The translations under genes and the position numbers were made by a program. Shown here in pieces: positions 33,755 to 41,596 of a stretch of DNA of 64,000 bases. This DNA comes from Prochlorococcus sp. AG-402-N23 (GTDB lineage: Bacteria > Cyanobacteriota > Cyanobacteriia > PCC-6307 > Cyanobiaceae): positions 105,799-169,798 of the forward strand of contig QCIX01000001.1 in the NCBI GenBank assembly GCA_003216355.1, in the 5' to 3' direction. Below the pieces are notes generated by a model. That model searched no databases. It was not told the origin of the DNA and saw only the letters and a list, made by a program, of their open reading frames with translations. Within the stretch, counting starts at the first letter, position 1. Every line of letters begins with the position of its first letter.

Positions 33755-35419
33755 TTATCGCTTAAGTTTTTCTAAACGTGAGCCTTTTCTCATACTTAAT
33801 TGGCACTTTATCCAATCAATACTTATTGGTAGTGCAATAAAAAGTGGCAACAATGCAAAATTATTTTGTTTATTGGTTACAAGTAAAGCAGATGCAATTG
33901 ATAAGCTTCCTATAAGAATTGAATGGCCTAAAGTTTTTTGAGCAGTGAACATTTTTTTGAATTGCCTATCAGACTCTCCCATTCTTATTTGCAATTGTAA
34001 ATCGCCCTGCTCTAATCTTTCTAAACTTTCATCTATTCTTTTGGGAATGCCAACAGCTTTCGATCCTAGTTCCCCTACTTGCCTTCCAAATTGGTTAATT
34101 AAATCGTTGGGAGTTTGATTATTTGAAGTCATAAGTTCTATTAAATAAGGCTTGGTAACTGATACAAGGTTAAACCCTGGGTCAAGCATTCTACCAACTC
34201 CTTCAAAAGTTGATAAGGCTCTCATCACAAAGATTAAATCTACTGGTAGTTGAAATGGTGTTTCATAAACAAGTTCGTATAAATCTCCAGATAATTTTTC
34301 AATAATATTTGGACTAAATGGTGGAGTTAAGGCTTCTTTAAGCATCAATCTGACTAATCTTCTGACTGGTCCTACATCAATATCTTTTGAAATTAGCCCA
34401 GCTTGTTGTAATTGACTTACAAGTGATGAGGCGTCTCTTAAAGCAGCAGCCTTAACCATCCCCCCTAATCTTGTTTGAAGATTATTTGAGATATTGCCCA
34501 TCATTCCAAAATCATAGAAAATCAATTTACCTTCATTTGAAACTGCAAGATTCCCTGGATGAGGGTCTGCATGAAAAAAACCGTAATTTACTAATTGTTT
34601 TAAATAACTGATGGCGCCTATTTCTGCAATTTTAGGTAAATCAATTTCTTGTAATTGTAATTTTTCTAAATCGCTTATTTTTGTTCCTTCTAGATAACTT
34701 AAACAAAGGACTTTTTCACTGCTCATATCCCAAATTACTTCAGGAACTTTAACATTTTCATCATCAATAAATTGCTGTCTAAATCTTGCTGCATATTGTG
34801 CTTCACACTTAAAATCAAGCTCCTTCATGAGAACTTTCCTACACTCTTTAGCAATCTCAACCCAGTTTCTACCTCGACTCCAATTCTTATTTTTCTGTAA
34901 TAATCCTGCTATTTGCTGCATTATGCCCAAATCTATAATAAACAATTCTTTTAAATTAGGTCTTTGAACTTTAAATACTACTTTCTTACCATCTTTTAAA
35001 GTCGCCCTGTGGACCTGAGCTAGTGATGCTGATCCAACCGGATCACATATTATTTGATCTATTTCATGAAACTTAGATCCTAGTTCTTCTCTTATAGTTT
35101 CTTTAACTTGCGCAAATGAAAAATTAGGAACTTGATCCTGCAATTTAGACAATTCCTGTATCCAGGTATTAGGAATTAAATCAGGTCTCGCTGATAATAA
35201 TTGTCCAATTTTAATAAATGCTGATCCAAGCTTTATTAATTGATTAGTAAACCACCTAGCTCTTTTAATTTGGACCCTACTTTTTCCATTGTTCTTAGTT
35301 TGGAAAATTGTAAATCTAATATTATCTATCCATAAATTTATTAAAAGCGAAATCAGAGTTATCCAAATAAGAAAGGCCCTCTTCAATTTTTTTAAACGAT
35401 AAAGAAGTTGATAACTCAT
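33755..35419 (-). CDS. ABC1/UbiB-family atypical kinase
   Basis: KLGSAFIKIGQLLSARPDLIP, GSASLAQVHRATLKDG, NYGFFHADPHPGNLAV. Confidence 0.93.
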   Translation of the reverse strand: MSYQLLYRLKKLKRAFLIWITLISLLINLWIDNIRFTIFQTKNNGKSRVQIKRARWFTNQLIKLGSAFIKIGQLLSARPDLIPNTWIQELSKLQDQVPNFSFAQVKETIREELGSKFHEIDQIICDPVGSASLAQVHRATLKDGKKVVFKVQRPNLKELFIIDLGIMQQIAGLLQKNKNWSRGRNWVEIAKECRKVLMKELDFKCEAQYAARFRQQFIDDENVKVPEVIWDMSSEKVLCLSYLEGTKISDLEKLQLQEIDLPKIAEIGAISYLKQLVNYGFFHADPHPGNLAVSNEGKLIFYDFGMMGNISNNLQTRLGGMVKAAALRDASSLVSQLQQAGLISKDIDVGPVRRLVRLMLKEALTPPFSPNIIEKLSGDLYELVYETPFQLPVDLIFVMRALSTFEGVGRMLDPGFNLVSVTKPYLIELMTSNNQTPNDLINQFGRQVGELGSKAVGIPKRIDESLERLEQGDLQLQIRMGESDRQFKKMFTAQKTLGHSILIGSLSIASALLVTNKQNNFALLPLFIALPISIDWIKCQLSMRKGSRLEKLKR

Positions 35420-35733
35420 TTAATTTGATTATTTATAGTTTTATTAAAGAGATCAATTTGCTTATTGATACCTTCAATTTCATTTAAAGCTTTTTTTATT
35501 TTGGAATCTTGATAAGTATTTGCAGACTCATTTTCTTGAATATTTTCGGCTTTTTCCAGTCTTGATGCTTCTTCGATTATGGATTCTTTTAAATTATCAA
35601 ATTCTTTTTTGAGAATTTCTGGAGCATCCTGAGCAATATTTGTTGCTTCTTCAATTTTTTCAACCAATATTTCGTTTAATTTTTCGGTTACTTTCTTAAT
35701 GGCAGCTTTTAAAAGGTAATCAGAGTTGGTCAT
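35416..35733 (-). CDS. hypothetical coiled-coil protein, overlaps the ABC1 kinase by 4 bp
   Basis: 105-aa Lys/Glu-rich ORF, co-directional with the kinase. Confidence 0.7.
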   Translation of the reverse strand: MTNSDYLLKAAIKKVTEKLNEILVEKIEEATNIAQDAPEILKKEFDNLKESIIEEASRLEKAENIQENESANTYQDSKIKKALNEIEGINKQIDLFNKTINNQIK

Positions 35734-35836
35734 GAAAAATATAATGTTTCAACGGGAATTGATTTTTCGATATTACCTAATAATAGATCAACACAGAACA
35801 TTTCACGTAACTGATCATTTTGATAATTAATTTTTT

Positions 35837-35959
35837 ATGTTTTTCCTATGTAAGTTTGTTTCTATATTAAGCTTTTTTCTCTTTTTTCTTTTAACTTATA
35901 TCTATATAAAGGTTCAGGTATTTACTTTAAAAATATCTTCTAACCAAGAACTCATCTAA
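35837..35959 (+). CDS. putative 40-aa single-TM sORF
   Basis: ATG 35837: MFFLCKFVSILSFFLFFLLTYIYIKVQVFTLKISSNQELI-stop; too short for the ORF track. Confidence 0.25.
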   Translation: MFFLCKFVSILSFFLFFLLTYIYIKVQVFTLKISSNQELI

Positions 35960-35988
35960 TTAACTACTAAAAAAGGAGTTTTTTAAAA

Positions 35989-36945
35989 TTGGAAATCATT
36001 GAGTCAGATGTAGTTATTATCGGAGGAGGCCCGGCCGGATGTACTTGCGCACTTTATACATCTCGTTCAAACTTAAAGACAGTAATTTTAGATAAAAATC
36101 CATCTGTTGGTGCCTTAGCAATAACTCATCAAATAGCTAATTATCCAGGCGTTCCGGTTGATATAAGTGGAGAGAAATTACTTACTCTAATGAGAGAACA
36201 GGCTGTGCAATACGGCACAGATTATAGAAGAGCCCAAGTGTTTGGAATAGACGCTAGTGGAGAATGGAAAATAGTTTATACTCCCGAAGGAACTTTCAAA
36301 GCTAAAGCACTTGTACTTGCAAGTGGAGCCATGGGTAGGCCTGCATCATTTAAGGGCGAAGCGGATTTTCTTGGCAAAGGAGTAAGTTATTGTGCTACAT
36401 GTGATGGGGCTTTTTATAAAAATAGAGAAGTTGCCGTTGTTGGAGTGAACAAGGAGGCAATTGAAGAGGCAACTGTTCTAACTAAATTTGCATCAACTGT
36501 GCATTGGATTACATCAAGTGATCCTAAATCAGATAATGAAGAAGCTATGGAATTGATTGATAATTCAAATATAAAACATTGGAGTAGAACAAGATTATTG
36601 GAAATATTGGGCGATGATATGGGTGTGAATGGGGTTGTTGTAAAAAATAAACAAGAAGAAAATCCTATCAATTTAAATTTAGATGGAGTATTTGTCTACA
36701 TGAGTGGTTCAAAGCCTATTACTGATTTTTTAGGGGATCAAATTGCTTTAAAAGAAGACGGGGGCGTTATTGTTGATGACTTTATGTCTACAAACTCTGA
36801 TGGAGTATGGGCTATTGGAGATATAAGAAATACACCATTTAAGCAAGCCGTAGTTGCGGCTTCTGATGGATGTATTGCTGCAATGTCAATTGATAGATAC
36901 TTAAATAGTCGAAAAAATATAAGAGTAGATTGGATTCATTCTTAA
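35989..36945 (+). CDS. thioredoxin-reductase-like flavoprotein, NADPH motifs lost (DTR/DDOR-like)
   Basis: VVIIGGGPAGCTCALYTSR FAD motif, CATC redox site, WAIGDIRNTPFKQAVVAASDG; GVNKEA where GGGxxA is expected; good SD (aaaggag) before TTG. Confidence 0.85.
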   Translation: MEIIESDVVIIGGGPAGCTCALYTSRSNLKTVILDKNPSVGALAITHQIANYPGVPVDISGEKLLTLMREQAVQYGTDYRRAQVFGIDASGEWKIVYTPEGTFKAKALVLASGAMGRPASFKGEADFLGKGVSYCATCDGAFYKNREVAVVGVNKEAIEEATVLTKFASTVHWITSSDPKSDNEEAMELIDNSNIKHWSRTRLLEILGDDMGVNGVVVKNKQEENPINLNLDGVFVYMSGSKPITDFLGDQIALKEDGGVIVDDFMSTNSDGVWAIGDIRNTPFKQAVVAASDGCIAAMSIDRYLNSRKNIRVDWIHS

Positions 36946-36967
36946 AAATAAATATTGCTTCTTAAAT

Positions 36968-37249
36968 TTACAGGGGTGTTGCTTCAGAAATATAAGCAAC
37001 TCCTCCGTAGTAGCTTAAATCGTCCCTGATGTTATCTCTCATTTTATCTATTAATTCTTGCTCACAAAAAACAATTACATGAGCATTTGCTCCTAATCCT
37101 GTAAATTCCATATCTTCAGTAACAACTCTTTCAGGCCCTCTGCCTGTGGCGTGTTTCATAACTGTATATCCAGGAACATTAGCTTTCTCTAATGTTTTAA
37201 TGATTGCATCTAGTTCTCTTTCACTAAATATTAAGTCTAATCTTTTCAT
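36968..37249 (-). CDS. sbtB: PII-like regulator SbtB
   Basis: MKRLDLIFSERELDAIIKTLEKANVPGYTVMKHATGRGPERV; next to sbtA. Confidence 0.88.
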   Translation of the reverse strand: MKRLDLIFSERELDAIIKTLEKANVPGYTVMKHATGRGPERVVTEDMEFTGLGANAHVIVFCEQELIDKMRDNIRDDLSYYGGVAYISEATPL

Positions 37250-37251
37250 TT

Positions 37252-38250
37252 TTATAGAGGGGACAATGGGATAATGGTATTTACTAAACTCATATATATG
37301 GGAATGCCAAGAACTATATTGAATGGGAAAGTTAGACCTAGTGTAGTTGAAATATAATAACTAGATTTAGCTTCTGGAACTGTCATCCTCATCGCGGCAG
37401 GAACTGCTAAATAAGAGGCGCTTGCACATAAAACCACAAATAAAAGTGCGTTGCCAGGTCCTAAAGATAAAAATCTTGCAACGAAAACACCAATAAATGC
37501 GTTAAACAAGGGCATAATAATCGCAAAGCCAATCAAGAATGAACCCGCATTCTTCAGTCTCGGCAATCTTTGAGCAGCGACTATTCCCATATCTAACAAG
37601 AAGAAGCATTCTGCTCCATAGAATAATTGTCCTGTAAAAGGCTCCATTTTCGCAATCCCAGAGGGATTACTGGATGCAGTTAGAAATCCTACAATTAAGC
37701 TTGAGAGCAATAAATAAACTGATCCATTCAAAAGTGATTCATGTAAAATTGCGCTTAGATGCATTTTTCTTGATTTTGGTCTGTTTTTGGGAGCTGCAAA
37801 TTTCACAAGTAATAATCCAACAATTATTGCAGGAGATTCCATTAAAGCTAAGGCGCCAACCATAAACCCATCAAAGGCTATTTTTTGACTTTCCAAAAAA
37901 CTTTCTGCGGAAATAAATGTAACAGCACTAATTGAACCGTATGCTGCTGCTATTGCGGCTGAATTAAAGACATCAAACTTAAATCTTAAAATTAAAAATC
38001 CAATCAGCGGGATTACAAGTGACATCAGTATTGCAGCACTTAAAGTAGGCAATACTTGATCTGTAAAACCACTTTTCTGTATCTCTATACCTCCTTTAAA
38101 ACCAATAGCTAGTAGCAGATATAAGGAAAAGAGTTTAGGTAATGGAGCTGGTATTTCTAGATCAGATTTAAAGAGTACTGATATTGCTCCAATCAAAAAG
38201 AAAAGAACTGGCGGGGCTAATACATTTTGCAGAATTGGATTTATTTCCAT
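37252..38250 (-). CDS. sbtA: sodium-dependent bicarbonate transporter SbtA
   Basis: MEINPILQNVLAPPVLFFLIGAISVLFKSDLEIPAPLPKLFSLYLLLAIGFKGG. Confidence 0.93.
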   Translation of the reverse strand: MEINPILQNVLAPPVLFFLIGAISVLFKSDLEIPAPLPKLFSLYLLLAIGFKGGIEIQKSGFTDQVLPTLSAAILMSLVIPLIGFLILRFKFDVFNSAAIAAAYGSISAVTFISAESFLESQKIAFDGFMVGALALMESPAIIVGLLLVKFAAPKNRPKSRKMHLSAILHESLLNGSVYLLLSSLIVGFLTASSNPSGIAKMEPFTGQLFYGAECFFLLDMGIVAAQRLPRLKNAGSFLIGFAIIMPLFNAFIGVFVARFLSLGPGNALLFVVLCASASYLAVPAAMRMTVPEAKSSYYISTTLGLTFPFNIVLGIPIYMSLVNTIIPLSPL

Positions 38251-38256
38251 AAATTC

Positions 38257-39909
38257 CTAGGCTATTTCATTTAGAGCAGTTTCTAAAGCTTCTTTTCTTG
38301 TTTCAATAATGCCTTCAACTCCAAACTTAGCTAATCTATCTTTTACTTTTTCATTAGCACCAGCAACAAATGCTTTTCTGGAATTATTTTTTGCTTCTTG
38401 CATCATATCCTCTATTGCCAGAGTCGCAGTAACTCCAAGTCGTGGCACATCAGTGATATCTAATATCAAAACTTTGTAATTTCTCACAAGCATCATTCTC
38501 TCAGATATGCCTTTAGCTGCTCCAAAACTAAGTGGTCCTTTAAGTCTAAATAGCATTACCTCGCCTGAACATCTATCTAGAAGTGCTTTTTCATCAGCAG
38601 GTAAAGCATTTTTCCCTTGATCATCTTCTGATAAAGGATTATCCTCATCCATACCTTCTAGTTGAGTTTCGGTTATTGAATCAATAGTTAGCATATTTGC
38701 TATGAACACACCGACTAAAACTGCCCAAATTAAATCCCAAAAAACAGTCATTAAAAGTACGCCGTACATTACTACTGATGTTTTTAAAGATAATTTGTGA
38801 GCCCTCCTCAAGAATCCCCAATCAATAATATCTAGGCCTACTTTTATAAGAATTCCTGCTAGCAATGCAGTTGGTATTTGCTCAGCTAAAGGTCCTGCAC
38901 CAACTAAAACTACCAACAATACAACCGAGTGAACCATACCAGAAATTGGAGTTGATCCTCCAGATTTAACATTTATAACTGTTCTCATGGTTGCTCCTGC
39001 TCCAGGTAAACCTGAAAACAGACCTGCAACAGCATTTCCTATACCCTGACCAATAAGTTCCCTATCAGAATTATGTTTCGTTTGAGAGATATTGTCTGCT
39101 ACTAGAGATGTCAGTAAGGAGTCAATTGCGCCAAGTACTGCTAGGACTAATCCTGCTTTGAAAATAATTGGGAAATATTGATTAAAACTTGGGAAATTTA
39201 AAGATGGAACTCCCCTTGGGATTTCTCCAATTCTGTCAATAGCTCCATCTCCAAAAATTAATATTGATATTGGTGTAACTATCAATAGGGCAAGGAGAGG
39301 AGAAGGAACCCACTGACTTATTTTTCTAGGAGTAAGAAATACTATACCTAGTGTCATTATTGCTACTCCAATAGCAGCACCATTGGGCTGGAAATTCGAA
39401 AATACAGTAGTTAAAGATTCGACTACTCCACCTCGAGTGCTAATTCCAAGTAATGGTCCAATCTGAAGCGCAATGATTATTACTCCAATACCAGACATAA
39501 ATCCTGAAACAACAGAATATGGAACTAAAGTAATGTATTTACCTAGTTTTAGAATCCCGAATAATATTTGCAGTAAGCCGCCAATGACTACCGCTGCCAT
39601 AACTAAAGGTAAAATTTGTCCTGCAGAAAGATCTCTTGGAACCCCTACTGCTGCTAAGCCTGCTACTACACCAGCAACAGTTACACTCATTGGACCAGTA
39701 GGTCCACTTACTTGAGCAGGTGTTCCGCCGAATAATGCTGCTAAAAAACCAACTACTACTGCTCCATATAGTCCATAAATTGCTCCGCCAGGCCCTAACG
39801 CAGCATTACCGAAAGCAAGAGCGAGAGGTAATGCCACTACTGCGGCTGTGATACCTCCAAGAATATCGCCTCTTACATTTTTGAGATGAAATCCATTAAT
39901 TATTTTCAA
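38257..39909 (-). CDS. SulP-family anion/bicarbonate permease with STAS domain (BicA-like)
   Basis: DILGGITAAVVALPLALAFG, GLFSGLPGAGATMRT, C-terminal STAS domain. Confidence 0.92.
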   Translation of the reverse strand: MKIINGFHLKNVRGDILGGITAAVVALPLALAFGNAALGPGGAIYGLYGAVVVGFLAALFGGTPAQVSGPTGPMSVTVAGVVAGLAAVGVPRDLSAGQILPLVMAAVVIGGLLQILFGILKLGKYITLVPYSVVSGFMSGIGVIIIALQIGPLLGISTRGGVVESLTTVFSNFQPNGAAIGVAIMTLGIVFLTPRKISQWVPSPLLALLIVTPISILIFGDGAIDRIGEIPRGVPSLNFPSFNQYFPIIFKAGLVLAVLGAIDSLLTSLVADNISQTKHNSDRELIGQGIGNAVAGLFSGLPGAGATMRTVINVKSGGSTPISGMVHSVVLLVVLVGAGPLAEQIPTALLAGILIKVGLDIIDWGFLRRAHKLSLKTSVVMYGVLLMTVFWDLIWAVLVGVFIANMLTIDSITETQLEGMDEDNPLSEDDQGKNALPADEKALLDRCSGEVMLFRLKGPLSFGAAKGISERMMLVRNYKVLILDITDVPRLGVTATLAIEDMMQEAKNNSRKAFVAGANEKVKDRLAKFGVEGIIETRKEALETALNEIA

Positions 39910-39954
39910 AGATGCTCTCCTTAAAATAAATACTTGACTAGAAGATATTATCTC

Positions 39955-40116
39955 TTAATGACGTAAATTTGTGAAAAATGAAGATTGTGCAAAATATTTT
40001 TGTAACTTTTTTTCTCTTACTAAATAAATTTTAGTTAATTTTCCTGAACAAAAGTAGTCTCTGATTGATTTATGTGCGAGGCCAGCGATTAATGTATTAG
40101 ATAAATATTTTTCAAT
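39955..40116 (-). CDS. putative unlisted ~53-aa gene or remnant upstream of sulP, no canonical start
   Basis: Open frame (I)EKYLSNTLIAGLAHKSIRDYFCSGKLTKIYLVREKKLQKYFAQSSFFTNLRH-stop; protein-like composition; co-directional with sulP, 45-bp gap. Confidence 0.45.
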   Translation of the reverse strand: MEKYLSNTLIAGLAHKSIRDYFCSGKLTKIYLVREKKLQKYFAQSSFFTNLRH

Positions 40117-40131
40117 TTAAATAATATTCAA

Positions 40132-41133
40132 ATGAATTCGATTATTCGTCCTAGAAGATTAAGAAGAACTGAAGCAATTAGAGAAATGGTTAAAGAAAAC
40201 CATCTAACGGCATCTGACTTTATATATCCATTATTTATTCATGAAAAAGATTTTAAAGAGGAAATTTCAGCAATGCCCGGAACTTATAGATGGGATATTA
40301 ATGGCTTAATAAAGGAGGTTAGTAGGGCATGGGAATTGGGAATAAGGTGTGTGGTTCTTTTCCCAAAAATTAAAGATAGTTTAAAGACTGAAGATGGAGC
40401 AGAATGTTTTAATGACGAAGGTTTAATACCTAAAGCTATTCGAATATTAAAAAAAGAGATTCCAGAAATGGCAATAATGACAGATGTTGCCTTGGACCCA
40501 TACTCTTGTGATGGTCATGATGGATTAGTTGATGAAACTGGAAAAATATTGAACGACGAAACAATCGAAATTTTAAAAAAACAAGCTTTAACACAAGCAA
40601 GAGCTGGAGCTGATTTTATTGGCCCTAGTGACATGATGGATGGGAGAGTTGGAGCGATCAGAGCTGCTCTTGATATTCAAGGATTTTGTGATGTAGGTAT
40701 TATTAGTTACACAGCAAAATATTCATCTGCTTATTATGGACCATTTAGAACTGCTTTAGATTCGGCTCCTAGAGAAAATAGTAAGAAAATAATTCCAGAT
40801 AATAAGTCTACATATCAAATGGATCCTGCCAATTCAAAAGAGGCTTTAATTGAATCTGCATTGGATCAGTATGAAGGAGCTGATATTTTGATGGTAAAAC
40901 CAGGAATTTCATACTTGGATATTGTCTATAGATTAAGCACTTTTTCAAATAAACCTATAGCTGCATACAACGTTAGTGGGGAGTATTCCATGGTAAAGTC
41001 TGCTGCTATGAAGAACTGGATTAACGAAAAAGATATTGTTTTAGAAACATTGCTTAGTTTTAAAAGAGCAGGAGCAAAATTAATACTCACTTATCATGCT
41101 TGTGATGCATCTCAATGGTTGCAGGATACTTAA
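40132..41133 (+). CDS. hemB: delta-aminolevulinic acid dehydratase
   Basis: PRRLRRTEAIREMV, MTDVALDPYSCDGHDG, SDMMDGRVGAIR, DILMVKPG. Confidence 0.98.
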   Translation: MNSIIRPRRLRRTEAIREMVKENHLTASDFIYPLFIHEKDFKEEISAMPGTYRWDINGLIKEVSRAWELGIRCVVLFPKIKDSLKTEDGAECFNDEGLIPKAIRILKKEIPEMAIMTDVALDPYSCDGHDGLVDETGKILNDETIEILKKQALTQARAGADFIGPSDMMDGRVGAIRAALDIQGFCDVGIISYTAKYSSAYYGPFRTALDSAPRENSKKIIPDNKSTYQMDPANSKEALIESALDQYEGADILMVKPGISYLDIVYRLSTFSNKPIAAYNVSGEYSMVKSAAMKNWINEKDIVLETLLSFKRAGAKLILTYHACDASQWLQDT

Positions 41134-41195
41134 AAACTCATTATTAACAAAAATTTGGTTTATTCTTAGGTAAGTGTTAAATAAACTGCTTTGTT

Positions 41196-41582
41196 TTGAA
41201 GTTTTCACAAGGAGTAAATAGGATTGGTCACATTGCACTTAGAGTAGAGAATCTCGAAAGGGCGAAATCTTTTTATATTAAGCTGGGTATGAATTTAGTT
41301 TGGGACGATAAAGATTGGTCTTATTTAGAAGCTGGTAAAGGGAAAGATGGACTTGCGTTGTTAGGCCCTAGCTACAAAGCTGCAGGACCTCACTTTGCTT
41401 TTCATTTTGAAAATAAAAAAGAAGTGGAAAATATTCAAAATGATTTAAAAAATTCTGGTGTAAAAGTTGGTCCTTTACATGAGCATAGAGATGGAACAGC
41501 ATCTTTTTATATGCAGGATACTGAAGGAAACTGGCTTGAGATGCTTTATGTTCCTCCTGAAGGGATTCAATCGAATGTTTAA
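41196..41582 (+). CDS. glyoxalase/VOC family protein (lactoylglutathione lyase-like)
   Basis: RIGHIALRVENLERAKSFYIKLGM; DTEGNWLEMLYVP; TTG start. Confidence 0.85.
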   Translation: MKFSQGVNRIGHIALRVENLERAKSFYIKLGMNLVWDDKDWSYLEAGKGKDGLALLGPSYKAAGPHFAFHFENKKEVENIQNDLKNSGVKVGPLHEHRDGTASFYMQDTEGNWLEMLYVPPEGIQSNV

Positions 41583-41596
41583 TTCTTTTTTTTTGT

